A DNA stretch of 64,000 bases from Sphingomonas sinipercae (GTDB taxonomy: Bacteria > Pseudomonadota > Alphaproteobacteria > Sphingomonadales > Sphingomonadaceae), in assembly GCF_011302055.1 (NCBI RefSeq), contig NZ_CP049871.1, forward strand, positions 1,756,501 through 1,820,500, in the 5' to 3' direction. A program made the position numbers and the translations under genes. Below, piece by piece: positions 1 to 11,215 of the stretch (its first letter is position 1; every line of letters begins with the position of its first letter). Below the pieces are notes generated by a model. It was given only the letters and a program-made list of their open reading frames with translations, did not search any database and was not told the origin of the DNA.

Positions 1-367
1 CGCGATCGACGAAGGGCGGATGCTGCTGCTGGAGGATGGGCATTGCCTGAAGGACCATGCCTTGTCGGCCTGCAACCGGCCCGACCTTCGGGCCCATGCT
101 TCGATGCTGGGCACCTCGCTTCACACGTTGGTTCAGATGGTCGCCAACGGCCTTGGCGTGACCTTCGTCCCGTCGATGGCGCTGAGCGCCGGCATCCTCG
201 ACCGCACCGATGTCGAAGCCAAACCTTTGGATTCGGAGAACGGGTTTCGCCGGATCGCGCTCATCTGGCGGCGCTCCAGCCCGCGTGAGGCGGAGTTCCG
301 CCTGCTCGGCACCGCCTTGCGGCACGTGATCGGCGAACTCAGCCCGGGCCTGAGCGCCATTCCCTGA
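1..367 (+). CDS. oxyR: OxyR-type LysR regulator, C-terminal part (5' end outside window)
   Basis: Reading frame is open from base 2, so only about the last 121 residues are present. The stretch LLLEDGHCLKDHAL is typical of the effector domain of the hydrogen-peroxide sensor OxyR. The C in GHCLKDHAL matches the conserved redox cysteine region of that family. It faces the catalase-peroxidase gene katG, a classic OxyR target, from the opposite strand and is separated from it by a shared terminator hairpin. A general LysR regulator is the alternative, but the motif and neighbour favour OxyR. Confidence 0.85.
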   Translation, partial: AIDEGRMLLLEDGHCLKDHALSACNRPDLRAHASMLGTSLHTLVQMVANGLGVTFVPSMALSAGILDRTDVEAKPLDSENGFRRIALIWRRSSPREAEFRLLGTALRHVIGELSPGLSAIP

Positions 368-382
368 CGCTGCCCGGGGCAA

Positions 383-419
383 GCGACCCAGCGCAATCGG
401 CTGGGTCGCTCCTCCGCTT
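383..419 (+). terminator. Intrinsic terminator between oxyR and katG
   Basis: Perfect 10-bp inverted repeat with arms at 383-392 and 400-409 and a 7-nt loop, followed by a pyrimidine-rich tract ending in TTTT. It lies 15 bases after the oxyR stop and just before the katG stop on the other strand, so it probably ends transcription from both sides. Confidence 0.75.
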
Positions 420-2678
<2,259 letters not shown>

Positions 2679-2771
2679 TCAAGCTAAGGTTTCAGGAGGC
2701 CGTAAGACGCCCTTCTCCGCCACTGAAACAAGTTGATTGCGTCAGTGAGAGTTACAAAACCGATTAGTGGC

Positions 2772-3338
2772 TCAATCCATGTGGCGGATGCCGATCCGCA
2801 GGTAATCGTAGCCCGTGATGAGGGTCAGCGCGGCGGCCGCCCACAGGCTGTAAAGCCCGGTTTCGTGCACCCACCAGATGTGCGGCACCGCCCCGCCCAG
2901 GATCAAGGCGCCAAGCGCGAGCAGTTGCAGGGTCGTCTTCCACTTGGCCAGCCTGCTGACCGGGATCGAAACCTGCAGCGGGGCCAGGAATTCGCGCAGC
3001 CCCGACACGATGATCTCGCGCAGCAAGATGACCAGCGCGGGAACGATGTGCAGCCCGTGGATCACCGGCTCCCCGCTCATCTTGCGGCTCGACACCAGCA
3101 TGATGATCACTGCCGCGATCATGATCTTGTCGGCGATGGGATCCAGGAATTGGCCGAGCCGCGAAATCTGTCCCTGGGCGCGGGCCAGGTAGCCGTCGAA
3201 ATAATCGGTGATCCCGACGACGCAGTAGAGGACGAAGGTCACCGCATAATCGATCGGCGTCGGCCGCCACAGAAGGAACACCAGGATCGGCACCGCCAGG
3301 ATCCGCGAAAGGGTCAGCAAGTTCGGCAGCGTCAGCAT
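2772..3338 (-). CDS. pgsA: CDP-diacylglycerol--glycerol-3-phosphate 3-phosphatidyltransferase
   Basis: A 188-residue integral membrane enzyme that joins CDP-diacylglycerol and glycerol-3-phosphate, the committed step to phosphatidylglycerol. The CDP-alcohol phosphotransferase signature (D-x2-D-G-x2-A-R ... G-x3-D-x3-D) is intact: DYFDGYLAR followed by GQFLDPIAD. Four to six hydrophobic segments fill the rest. It is upstream of katG on the same strand with a gap of about 108 bases, so katG probably has its own promoter. Confidence 0.93.
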   Translation of the reverse strand: MLTLPNLLTLSRILAVPILVFLLWRPTPIDYAVTFVLYCVVGITDYFDGYLARAQGQISRLGQFLDPIADKIMIAAVIIMLVSSRKMSGEPVIHGLHIVPALVILLREIIVSGLREFLAPLQVSIPVSRLAKWKTTLQLLALGALILGGAVPHIWWVHETGLYSLWAAAALTLITGYDYLRIGIRHMD

Positions 3339-3408
3339 CGCGACGGCGCTCTACGCGATTTGGGCGGCTATGCGATAGCGCCCCCGGATCAATATCGCCG
3401 AGCGACGA

Positions 3409-4296
3409 TCAGCGCAGGAACGCGCGCAATTCCTGCGCGAACGCCGCCGGCTGGTCGAGCATGATGAAATGAAAGCTCCCCTCGATCCGCTTCAACCGGG
3501 CGCCGGGTAAATCGCGATAGGCGGCGCGGTATAGCGCGTCGGTTTGCTGATCGCCGACCGGGATGTTCGGCGCACTGACGTAAAGGACAGTGACCGGCCC
3601 GCGGATCGACTTCAGCCGCGGGCGCAAATCGGTCGCGGCGACTTCTTCGAATAACCGGCCGGACACGTCGGCATCGCTAGCGAGCGCCTGGGCGACAAAG
3701 GCCGGCCGAGCCGCATCGGTGCGGATCATGGTCGCATAGAGCCGTTCGGTCGCGGCGACCCGGTTGGCCCCGAAATAGCGTTCCCGGGCATCGGCCCCGA
3801 TCGCCACCGCCTGCTCGGCGGTGACGTCCGGCCCTTTGAACAGCATTGCACCGAACGGGACCATGTCGACGACCATGGTTTTCGAAACGGACGGCACGGC
3901 CGCGGCCGTCATCAGTGCCAGCAGGCCGCCGAGCGAATGGCCGACCACGGCCGGACGAACCAGCCCCTGCTCGACGATGTACCGTTCGATCTCCGCCGCC
4001 ACCGACTCGAGCAACGGACCGGGCTGGGCATTGGCGAGCGGCGGAGCGCCGGCAAACCCGGCAACCTGGACCAGGTGATAGCGATAGCCGGGAACGGCGG
4101 CGACGGTTCCCGCCCAGACGTTGCGCGAAGTGGCCAGGCCGGGGATCAGCACTACATCCGGGCCCGACCCGGCGACGGTCACGGAAATGCGATCGGAAAC
4201 GAACCTGCTCGGCGCCGGAAACAGGGTCGTGCACCCGCCGGTAAAGCTGGCTGCGGCGACTGCCCCGGCAGCCAGGAATAAGCGTCGGTCGATCAT
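3409..4296 (-). CDS. Alpha/beta hydrolase, predicted lipoprotein
   Basis: The ATG at 4294-4296 gives 295 residues starting MIDRRLFLAAGAVAAAS with a lipobox-like TGGC, so the product is probably an exported lipoprotein; the frame stays open upstream but lacks that signal. The alpha/beta hydrolase fold is shown by an oxyanion strand (VVLIPGLATSRNVW), a nucleophile elbow GHSLGG and a late histidine in GSFHFIMLD. These give a Ser-His catalytic set. The substrate cannot be told from sequence. It faces no partner gene and lies alone between pgsA and a divergent MFS gene. Confidence 0.82.
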   Translation of the reverse strand: MIDRRLFLAAGAVAAASFTGGCTTLFPAPSRFVSDRISVTVAGSGPDVVLIPGLATSRNVWAGTVAAVPGYRYHLVQVAGFAGAPPLANAQPGPLLESVAAEIERYIVEQGLVRPAVVGHSLGGLLALMTAAAVPSVSKTMVVDMVPFGAMLFKGPDVTAEQAVAIGADARERYFGANRVAATERLYATMIRTDAARPAFVAQALASDADVSGRLFEEVAATDLRPRLKSIRGPVTVLYVSAPNIPVGDQQTDALYRAAYRDLPGARLKRIEGSFHFIMLDQPAAFAQELRAFLR

Positions 4297-4446
4297 CGCG
4301 GAGCCCCCCGTTTCCGGCGGCCAGCCTATCGCATCCGAGACAGGGCGCAATGGCGCAGCGGCGGGTCGAACGCGCACTGCCCTTGCTGCGACCGAACTAG
4401 CCGCTACACCCGCGCCCATGCCATCGCCGGACCAGCGCCTGCGCTG

Positions 4447-5748
4447 ATGCAGGATTCCCTGCATCTCCTGAAGACCCGGCGCTTCCTGCCCATCTTCGTC
4501 ACCCAGTTCCTGGGCGCAGCGAACGACAACCTGTTCCGCACCGCCGCGGTGATGCTGGTGATATACGGCATTTATGGCGACGCCACGCAGGAGGCGACCT
4601 TCAGCGCCATTGCTGCCGCGCTGTTCATCCTGCCCTTCTTCCTGCTGTCCGCGCTGGCCGGGCAGCTCGCCGATGCCGGCGACAAGGCGCGCATCGTGCG
4701 CATCGTCAAGACGGCCGAGATTGCGATCATGGTCGTCGGCGCCGGCGGCCTGCTGCTGCAAAACGTGCCGCTATTGCTCGCCGCAGTCGGTGCGATGGGG
4801 GTCCATTCGACCTTTTTCGGGCCGATCAAATACGCCATCCTGCCGCAGCATCTGGCCGACAATGAAGTGCTTGGCGGAACCGGCCTGGTCGAAGCCGGCA
4901 CCTACATCGCGATCCTTGGCGGGACGATCCTGGGCGGCATCCTGGTCGTGCAGGACAGCAGCGGCGATTTCCACGGCTTGTGGGCCGCGGTCGGCGTGCT
5001 CGTGGTGGCGCTTGCCGGCCGGTTGGCCGGCGGCATGGTCCCGCCGGCACCCCCCGATCCGGCGGCGCCGCCGCTGACCATGGACTGGCACATCGTCCGC
5101 GCCTCGATCGCCTTGGTCAGCGCCACCATGCACGTGCGCCGGCTGTTCCTCGCCATCCTGGCGATCAGCTTCTTCTGGGCGATGGGGACCGTCCTTGCCG
5201 CGCAATTCCCGCCGCTGGTGAAGAATAGCCTGGGCGCCGACCAGGCCGTTGCGACGCTGTTCCTCGCCATCTTCTCGGTCGGGGTCGCGATCGGCTCGGT
5301 CGCGGTCAATCACTTGCTCAAGGGTCAGGTCGCCGCCCGCTACGCCCCCGCCTCCGCGCTCGGCATGGGCCTGTTCGTCCTCGACCTGTTCCGGCGGGTC
5401 CACTTCTGGCCCTCGCCCGCCGGGGAACAACTGGTCGGGATCCAGCAATTCCTCGCCATGTCCAATGGGCCATGGGTGGTCGTCGACCTGCTTGGAGTCG
5501 CGATTGCCGGCGGCATGTTCGTCGTGCCGCTCTATGCCTTCCTGACCATCACCGTGCCCAAGGCGGAAACCGCGCGCACCATCGCCGCCAACAATATCGT
5601 CAATGCCGGCTTCATGGTCGCTGCGACCTTGGTGCTGGCCGCCGCCATCCAGTTCGGGGTGACCGTTGCCGACAGCCTGCTGATCGTCGCCATCGCCAGC
5701 ATCGTCGCCGCCTGGCTCGGCTGGAAACTGCACCAGGCCTGCGATTAA
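4447..5748 (+). CDS. MFS transporter, LplT-like
   Basis: A 433-residue, about 12-helix major facilitator protein. The N-terminal sequence FVTQFLGAANDNLFR and the segment HSTFFGPIKYAILPQHL are characteristic of the lysophospholipid transporter LplT and of the MFS half of acyltransferase fusions. In other bacteria such proteins flip 2-acyl-glycerophospholipids inward for reacylation. No acyltransferase or acyl-ACP synthetase domain is fused or adjacent here, so the partner must be elsewhere. Transport specificity is inferred from family resemblance. Confidence 0.85.
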   Translation: MQDSLHLLKTRRFLPIFVTQFLGAANDNLFRTAAVMLVIYGIYGDATQEATFSAIAAALFILPFFLLSALAGQLADAGDKARIVRIVKTAEIAIMVVGAGGLLLQNVPLLLAAVGAMGVHSTFFGPIKYAILPQHLADNEVLGGTGLVEAGTYIAILGGTILGGILVVQDSSGDFHGLWAAVGVLVVALAGRLAGGMVPPAPPDPAAPPLTMDWHIVRASIALVSATMHVRRLFLAILAISFFWAMGTVLAAQFPPLVKNSLGADQAVATLFLAIFSVGVAIGSVAVNHLLKGQVAARYAPASALGMGLFVLDLFRRVHFWPSPAGEQLVGIQQFLAMSNGPWVVVDLLGVAIAGGMFVVPLYAFLTITVPKAETARTIAANNIVNAGFMVAATLVLAAAIQFGVTVADSLLIVAIASIVAAWLGWKLHQACD

Positions 5749-5767
5749 GCGGCCGGGCCTCCCAGGC

Positions 5768-6007
5768 TCAGGCGAGAACGATCGAGATAAACAGGAAGCC
5801 CGACGCGAAGGTCGCGGCGAACAGCTTCAGGTCGTCGGAAAGACCGGCCCGCGGCTGGTCCTCCTCCGCCTCGGAAAGCCACGCCCGTCCGCGACCGAAG
5901 CCGCGGGCATGGCGATGCCTGGGCGCGCCAAACCGGCGCAGGGCGGCCATATTCGGCCGGGCGGAGCGAGTGTGCGGCAAGCGCATCGTGGATGTATTAA
6001 TAGCCAT
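5768..6007 (-). CDS. Small protein with C-terminal membrane helix, function unknown
   Basis: Open frame of 79 residues: a basic, Arg-rich N-terminal half (GAPRHRHARGFGRGRAW), an acidic middle (SEAEED) and a single hydrophobic C-terminal segment (FAATFASGFLFISIVLA) suggesting a tail-anchored membrane protein. The listed ATG at 6005-6007 lies inside a CtrA-like box, so translation may instead start at the internal ATG codons at 5983 or 5950. No family recognised. The coding call rests on the organised composition and the promoter-like box. Confidence 0.55.
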   Translation of the reverse strand: MAINTSTMRLPHTRSARPNMAALRRFGAPRHRHARGFGRGRAWLSEAEEDQPRAGLSDDLKLFAATFASGFLFISIVLA

Positions 6008-6011
6008 TTAA
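5997..6011 (-). promoter_or_regulatory. CtrA-type binding box TTAA-N7-TTAA
   Basis: Two TTAA half sites at 5997-6000 and 6008-6011 with exactly seven bases between them, the consensus for the alphaproteobacterial cell-cycle and motility regulator CtrA. TTAA is rare in this GC-rich window, and this is the only full box noticed. It overlaps the longest start of the small membrane-protein gene. Confidence 0.5.
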
Positions 6012-6095
6012 CCACGTTCAACGGCTTTATCGCGGAGCGGCTCCCGCCGTCCCAGGACGGGACGGGTGGAACTCCTCCGGCTCGCTTGGGTGCGG

Positions 6096-7571
6096 TTAGC
6101 GCTTGCGCCCAGTCCTGAACTTGAGCGTGAACGGGGCGATCGCGACCCCGTTGGCTCCGCTGAACTGGCTGGTCAGGAAGGTCGCTTCATAATTGGTGTT
6201 CGGCTGCAGCCGGACCTTCACCGTCAGCATGGTGCGGCTGGCGTCGAACGCCGGGCTGCTCAGCTCGGGCCAGGCGCCCATGTCGCCCGACCGCGGTTTC
6301 CAGCCCCAGCTTTGCCGCATCGGCCGGTCAAATCGGACGGTCATGGTGGTCGTCGCCGGATTGACGTTGACCGCCCCGTTTTTCGGACTGGATTCGACGA
6401 CCTTGGGCCGCGACGCATCAAGCGCCGATTTCATCGTCGGCAGGCGCGCCGGCAGGGCCTGGAAATAATCGCGCAGCACCGGGTAGAATGACCTGATGTC
6501 GGGATAGCGGGCGCGGTCCCGCTCGTAATCGCCGAGCAGCTTGTAGAGGTCGTCGATCCACACGAAGCCAAGATTGCGCTGGGCGGCCAGCTCCCGCTCC
6601 GCCGCCGCCGGCCCGACCCGCTGCCCGCGGTAATGCGCGACGCCCGCGCGAATGATCGATTCATGGATGATGGTCGACCCTTCGCTATATCCCTGCGGCC
6701 CCATCTCGCCGCCGAAATTCTCAAGCAACGCGTCGCCGGCGGCCTTCAGGTCACGATCGTAATGTTCAAGGATCAGCGGCGTGACGTAGGAATGACCGAA
6801 TTCATGGGCCAGAAGGTTGGCGACCCCGATCGGGAAGACCGGGAAACCGTCAACGTCCGTGTCCATCGCCGTGATGATCGAATAAAATTCCCGCTCCCCC
6901 GCAGGACCGAAGTAGCGCGATCCGTAATAGACTGTCCCGTTCCCGGGCGCGGGCACGATGAAGAATTGCTCCTTGCCGGTACCGCCATAGAAACGCTGGA
7001 CCCAGTTCAGGTCAGCCTCGTCTTCGGCCAGGCTGCGCAGGCGGCGCTCGGCGGCCGCGTAGAGCGGCCGCTGCTCGACGAAGAAGCGGTGGAAGTCGGT
7101 GACCCGGGCGAAGTCGCGGGCCTTGGCGGCGAAGTCGCGCGCCGCTTCCGGCGTCCAGCGCTTGTCCATCTCCGACCGCTCCAGCGGCACCCGCTCGACC
7201 AGGTCCGGCAGCGGCCCGAACTGGATCGCAAGGTCGACCACCGCATTGTAGGCGACGCCGCGCGACGAGCGCAGGCCGGCGACCGCCTTGACCGCCGCAT
7301 GATCCTTGAACGGCGCGAAGTGCTTGTCGATCGCCTTGGCGTAAGCTGGGACGAACCGGGTGCTATATTCGTCGGCCCCGGCCAGGCGGAAGATGGTCGC
7401 GAACAACTCGACCCGTTCGTCGGCCGCCACCGTCACGGGTAGCCTGGCCTCGGCAGCCGGCGCAGCTGGCGGCGCCGGCATGACCGGGGCCAGTGGGCTG
7501 ATCGAACAGCCTGCCACGCAGCTCACGATCCCGACCAAAAGCCTCTGACGCCACTGCCTACCCATCTGCAC
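6096..7571 (-). CDS. DUF4932 lipoprotein with HExxH metallopeptidase motif and Ig-like tail
   Basis: A 491-residue protein with a lipoprotein signal (lipobox VAGC near residue 22). The central region has LLAHEFGHSYV, a zinc-type HExxH motif, followed downstream by a conserved Glu-containing stretch (GSTIIHESIIRAG) that could supply a third ligand. This matches DUF4932 as I know it. The last 100 residues (KVVESSPKNGAVNVNPATT) look like a bacterial Ig-like SbsA-type domain. It is probably an envelope-anchored metalloprotease of unknown substrate. It is divergent from the LysR gene that follows. Confidence 0.75.
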   Translation of the reverse strand: MQMGRQWRQRLLVGIVSCVAGCSISPLAPVMPAPPAAPAAEARLPVTVAADERVELFATIFRLAGADEYSTRFVPAYAKAIDKHFAPFKDHAAVKAVAGLRSSRGVAYNAVVDLAIQFGPLPDLVERVPLERSEMDKRWTPEAARDFAAKARDFARVTDFHRFFVEQRPLYAAAERRLRSLAEDEADLNWVQRFYGGTGKEQFFIVPAPGNGTVYYGSRYFGPAGEREFYSIITAMDTDVDGFPVFPIGVANLLAHEFGHSYVTPLILEHYDRDLKAAGDALLENFGGEMGPQGYSEGSTIIHESIIRAGVAHYRGQRVGPAAAERELAAQRNLGFVWIDDLYKLLGDYERDRARYPDIRSFYPVLRDYFQALPARLPTMKSALDASRPKVVESSPKNGAVNVNPATTTMTVRFDRPMRQSWGWKPRSGDMGAWPELSSPAFDASRTMLTVKVRLQPNTNYEATFLTSQFSGANGVAIAPFTLKFRTGRKR

Positions 7572-7655
7572 CCTCCCGCAAGATGGCTAGACGGCTATCA
7601 CCTGCTCAATCATCGGTCTAATGCACATGCGATGGGTGCATCATTCCAAAATCGC

Positions 7656-8573
7656 ATGAGCGGCCTGACCGTTCGCCATGTTCGCGCCTTCCTGGAGGTT
7701 GCGGAGGTTAGCCATTTCGGGCGGGCGGCGGCGCGGCTCGACATCGCGCAGCCGTTGCTCAGCCAGATGATGCTTCGCCTGGAACAAGTGGTCGGCACGC
7801 AGCTCCTCGTCCGCCGCCCGGCGGTTCGCCTAACGCCCGCCGGCGAGATGTTCCTGCCCTATGCGCGCCGGGTGATCGAGGAACTGCAAAGCGGCGTCGA
7901 GGTCGCCAACAAGACCGGCGCGGGGGAGCTCGGTCACCTGCAGCTTGGCTTCCCGACCTTGCTTTCGCTCTCCTGGCTGCCGCAGGCGATCGCCGACTAT
8001 CAGCGCGCCTATACGTCGGTTCAGGTCACCTATCTCGACCTGACCACGGCGGGCCAGTTGCAGGGCCTCCGCGCCGGCCTGATCGACGTTGGCTTAATTC
8101 GCCAGGACGGCAGCAGCAGCGGCGATCTGAAGATCATTCCAATCGACCGGGAGCCGTTGCTGCTGGCCGTAGCGCCGGGCCATCGGCTCGCGGATCAGGC
8201 GGTCATCGAGGCCCGCGACCTCGCTGCCGAACCGTTCATATTGTTTCCGCGAATGACCGCGCCGGCGTTGTTTGATTCGATCCTGGAAGACGCGCGGCGT
8301 GCCGGCGTGCAGTTGAACATCGCCCGCGAAGGGCGGGACTGGCTGGCGGTGCTTGGGCTGGTCCGCGCCGAGGCCGGAATTTCGTTCGTGCCGCAATCGC
8401 TCGGCACGCTTGGCCTATCCGGGCTCGTTACGCGCGAGGTGGCCGGGTTGGCCATGACGACGACGCTGTCGCTAGCCTATCTCAAGAGCAGCGAAAATCC
8501 GGTGGTCGAACGCTTCGTCGAGACGATGGCGGCGGCATCGCGCGCGCATTCGCCAGATACGGGAAAGCGGTAG
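7656..8573 (+). CDS. LysR-family transcriptional regulator
   Basis: About 305 residues from the ATG at 7656 (an in-frame ATG at 7632 would add eight). The N-terminal winged helix reads VRHVRAFLEVAEVSHFGRAA with the LysR helix-turn-helix continuing AARLDIAQPLLSQM. The C-terminal part is a periplasmic-binding-protein-like effector domain. It is divergent from the DUF4932 gene across about 85 bases, so it may control that gene, but the effector is unknown. Confidence 0.88.
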   Translation: MSGLTVRHVRAFLEVAEVSHFGRAAARLDIAQPLLSQMMLRLEQVVGTQLLVRRPAVRLTPAGEMFLPYARRVIEELQSGVEVANKTGAGELGHLQLGFPTLLSLSWLPQAIADYQRAYTSVQVTYLDLTTAGQLQGLRAGLIDVGLIRQDGSSSGDLKIIPIDREPLLLAVAPGHRLADQAVIEARDLAAEPFILFPRMTAPALFDSILEDARRAGVQLNIAREGRDWLAVLGLVRAEAGISFVPQSLGTLGLSGLVTREVAGLAMTTTLSLAYLKSSENPVVERFVETMAAASRAHSPDTGKR

Positions 8574-8667
8574 GCGGATCGCGCTGTTGCACTGCGATCG
8601 ACGGCTTCGCCGATCCCCCGGATCGGCTGCAGGCGGATCGCGCTACTCACCAGTCCCCCGGACTGGT
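8572..8667. repeat. Tandem intergenic hairpin elements with CC-CCC-GG cores
   Basis: A 14-base direct repeat starting AGGCGGATCGCGCT occurs at 8572-8585 and 8631-8644. Each copy is followed by a perfect 8-bp hairpin with loop CCC: 8609-8627 and 8649-8667. The outer six bases of the stems differ completely (GCCGAT versus ACCAGT) but both pair perfectly, while the inner CC/GG and the loop are unchanged. The pair lies between the LysR stop and the 3' end of tRNA-Leu. Confidence 0.7.
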
Positions 8668-8679
8668 TCCGCTGCGCGA

Positions 8680-8765
8680 TGGTGCGGACGGTGGGAGTCG
8701 AACCCACACTCCCTATCGGGAAGAGGATTTTAAGTCCCCAGCGTCTACCGTTCCGCCACGTCCGC
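8680..8765 (-). tRNA. tRNA-Leu(UAA)
   Basis: An 86-base class II tRNA read on the minus strand. Seven-base acceptor arms at 8759-8765 and 8684-8690 pair, a T arm with GGTTCGACTCC is present, the anticodon loop is CTTAAAA giving anticodon UAA, and a long variable arm is present as expected for leucine. CCA is encoded at 8680-8682. Confidence 0.95.
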
Positions 8766-8771
8766 TTAAGC

Positions 8772-8861
8772 GACCGAGCGCAGCGTAACTGCGCGGAGAG
8801 ATCGCGCAAGCCGGCCAGCGCGCGAAGCAGCGACTGACGTCAGGGGGCTCATCCCCATGAC
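8772..8861 (+). repeat. Composite hairpin element, divergent copy
   Basis: Contains an imperfect 5' hairpin (GCGCAG and CTGCGC around a CGTAA loop) and a 3' hairpin at 8839-8861 with arms GTCA-x-GGGG and CCCC-x-TGAC around loop CTCAT. Order and spacing resemble the better copies at 51036-51098, 51592-51683 and 51829-51873. It lies between tRNA-Leu and the ihfB stop, in the opposite orientation to both. Confidence 0.5.
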
Positions 8862-8868
8862 GACCTGC

Positions 8869-9165
8869 TTACTCCGCAGTCACTTCCTGTAAGTTCAGCC
8901 GCTCGCGCATTTCCTTACCCGGCTTGAAGTAGGGCACGCGCTTGGCGTCGACCTGCACGGCTTCGCCGGTGCGCGGGTTGCGGCCCAGGCGGGCATCGCG
9001 GCTGCGGGTCGAAAAAGCGCCGAACCCGCGCAGTTCGACTCGGCCGCCGCGCGACAGTTGCTCGGTGATCGAATCGAAAATTGCGCCGACGACGCCTTCG
9101 ACCTCACGCTGGGTAAGGTCGGGAAAATCGTCGCACAGCTTCTGCACGAGTTCGGATCGAATCAT
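8869..9165 (-). CDS. ihfB: Integration host factor beta-type subunit
   Basis: A 98-residue HU/IHF family DNA-bending protein from the ATG at 9163-9165 ([10 protein letters not shown]). The beta-arm and signature region [25 protein letters not shown] is complete. IHF-beta identity is supported by position directly downstream of rpsA, a conserved arrangement in proteobacteria. It would act with an alpha subunit (not in the window) to bend DNA in replication, recombination and transcription. Confidence 0.93.
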   Translation of the reverse strand: MIRSELVQKLCDDFPDLTQREVEGVVGAIFDSITEQLSRGGRVELRGFGAFSTRSRDARLGRNPRTGEAVQVDAKRVPYFKPGKEMRERLNLQEVTAE

Positions 9166-9215
9166 CGTATCCCCCGGAAATTCAACACGAAATCCTGCCC
9201 TCCCCGGCAGGCAAG

Positions 9216-9246
9216 GTGGCCACGCTGTCATCAAACGCGTGGCCAC
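9216..9246 (-). other. Strong hairpin between rpsA and ihfB
   Basis: Perfect 10-bp inverted repeat (9216-9225 and 9237-9246) with an 11-nt loop inside the 89-base gap between rpsA and ihfB. No U tract follows, so it is not a typical terminator. It may stabilise or process the rpsA 3' end and so set different rpsA and ihfB levels. Confidence 0.6.
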
Positions 9247-9254
9247 GCAAGTGC

Positions 9255-10970
9255 CTACTTCTTTGCCGATTCTTTCTGCTTGAGCGCTTCGCCCAGGATA
9301 TCGCCGAGCGAGGCACCGCTGTCGGACGAACCGTACTGCTGGACCGCCTGCTTTTCCTCGGCGATCTGCAGCGCCTTGATCGAGAAGTTCGGCTTCTTCG
9401 ACCGGTCGAAACCGATCACCATCGCGTCGAACTTCTGGCCGACCTGGAAGCGTTCCGGACGCTGTTCGTCGCGGTCGCGGCCAAGGTCGGTGCGCTTGGC
9501 AAAGCCGGTCGGACCATCGTCGCCGACCTGCACGTCCAAGCCGCCGTCCTTGACGTCGAGAACGGTGACGGTGACGACATCGTTCTTCTTGACCGAACCG
9601 CCGGCGCCGACCGTGGTGACGCCAACGCCGCCACGCTCAAGCTGCTTGATGCCAAGCGAGATGCGCTCCTTTTCGACATCCACGTCGAGCACGACGGCTT
9701 TGACCGTCTCGCCCTTGTGGTGAAGGTTGAGCGCTTCCTCGCCCGACACGCCCCAGGCGATGTCCGACATGTGGACCATGCCGTCGACGTCGCCGGGAAG
9801 CCCGATGAACAGGCCGAACTCGGTCGAATTCTTGACTTCGCCCTCGACCTGGCTGCCGACCGGATGGGTGTCGGCGAATTCGGCCCAGGGGTTGGCCTGC
9901 GCCTGCTTGAGGCCCAGCGAGATGCGACGCTTCTCCTCGTCGACCTCGAGCACCTTGACGTCGACTTCCTGCGAAGTGCTGACGATCTTGCCCGGGTGGA
10001 CGTTCTTCTTGGTCCAGCTCATCTCGGACACGTGGACCAGGCCTTCGATGCCCGGCTCCAGCTCCACGAAGGCGCCATATTCGGTGATGTTGGTCACCCG
10101 GCCGCTGAACGATCCGTCGATCGGATACTTGGCGGCGGCGCCTTCCCACGGATCGGTTTCAAGCTGCTTCATGCCCAGGCTGATGCGCTGCGTCTCGCGG
10201 TTGATGCGGACGATCTGCACCTTCACCGTGTCGCCGATGTTGATCACTTCCGACGGGTGGTTGACCCGCTTGTAGCTGATGTCGGTGACGTGCAGCAGGC
10301 CGTCGATCCCGCCGAGATCGACGAACGCACCGTAATCGGTGATGTTCTTGACCACGCCGTCGATGACCTGGCCCTCGGCCAGGCTCTGGATCAGGCCGCT
10401 GCGCTGTTCGGCGCGGGTTTCTTCCAGGATGGCGCGGCGCGACACGACGATGTTGCCGCGGCGGCGGTCCATCTTCAGGATCTGGAACGGCTGGGCCATG
10501 TCCATCAGCGGCCCGACGTCGCGGACCGGACGAATGTCGACCTGGCTGCCCGGAAGGAACGCCACTGCGCCGCCGAGGTCGACGGTGAAGCCACCCTTCA
10601 CGCGGCCGAAGATGACGCCTTCGACGCGGTTGCCGGCTTCATGCTCCTTCTCGAGCGTGTCCCACGCGGCTTCGCGGCGGGCGCGGTCGCGCGACAGCAT
10701 CGCTTCGCCCGAAGCATTCTCGACCCGGTCGACATAGACTTCGACTTCGTCGCCGACCTTCAATTCGGCCTTCTGGCCCGGCGCCGCGAATTCGCGCAGC
10801 GCAACGCGCCCTTCCGACTTCAACCCGACGTCGATCACTGCCAGATCGTTTTCGATCGCGGTGACCGTGCCCTTGACGACCTTGCCTTCGAAGGTTTCGT
10901 TTTCGCCGCCGAGGCTCTCGTTCAGGAGCGCCGCGAAATCGTCGCGGCTGGGGAATGCCGTAGTGGCCAT
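9255..10970 (-). CDS. rpsA: 30S ribosomal protein S1
   Basis: 571 residues from the ATG at 10968-10970 ([12 protein letters not shown]). Six S1 RNA-binding repeats can be followed, e.g. [19 protein letters not shown] (third) and [20 protein letters not shown] (fourth). The first two diverge as usual and bind the ribosome; the later ones bind mRNA during initiation. The 5' leader is long (about 240 bases), which fits the known translational autocontrol of rpsA in other bacteria. ihfB follows on the same strand. cmk, often next to rpsA, is 2.9 kb away beyond three other genes. Confidence 0.97.
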   Translation of the reverse strand: MATTAFPSRDDFAALLNESLGGENETFEGKVVKGTVTAIENDLAVIDVGLKSEGRVALREFAAPGQKAELKVGDEVEVYVDRVENASGEAMLSRDRARREAAWDTLEKEHEAGNRVEGVIFGRVKGGFTVDLGGAVAFLPGSQVDIRPVRDVGPLMDMAQPFQILKMDRRRGNIVVSRRAILEETRAEQRSGLIQSLAEGQVIDGVVKNITDYGAFVDLGGIDGLLHVTDISYKRVNHPSEVINIGDTVKVQIVRINRETQRISLGMKQLETDPWEGAAAKYPIDGSFSGRVTNITEYGAFVELEPGIEGLVHVSEMSWTKKNVHPGKIVSTSQEVDVKVLEVDEEKRRISLGLKQAQANPWAEFADTHPVGSQVEGEVKNSTEFGLFIGLPGDVDGMVHMSDIAWGVSGEEALNLHHKGETVKAVVLDVDVEKERISLGIKQLERGGVGVTTVGAGGSVKKNDVVTVTVLDVKDGGLDVQVGDDGPTGFAKRTDLGRDRDEQRPERFQVGQKFDAMVIGFDRSKKPNFSIKALQIAEEKQAVQQYGSSDSGASLGDILGEALKQKESAKK

Positions 10971-11215
10971 AAGCTTGTAGATCTTTCCAAGTTCAAACGG
11001 GCCTGCCGCGTGACCTGCCACCATGGCGGGCCTTCACATGCGGACCTGGTTGCATGCACTGCCGCAGCGGCACCATGCCGAAGCGGCGTCCGGAAAAGTA
11101 CGAAAGCCGCAACGCGAAAGGCGCGTCCGTGGACCGGCGGACTGCCGGAACCGAGACGCGCTCGCAAGTAAGCGGGCTTTCCGCGAGCGACCTTGGTACC
11201 CGCCGGACGGCGCCG

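Noticed and set aside
9216..11171. Plus-strand open frame of 651 residues opposite rpsA
   Set aside because: Antisense to six clear S1 repeats; composition is that of a shadow frame.
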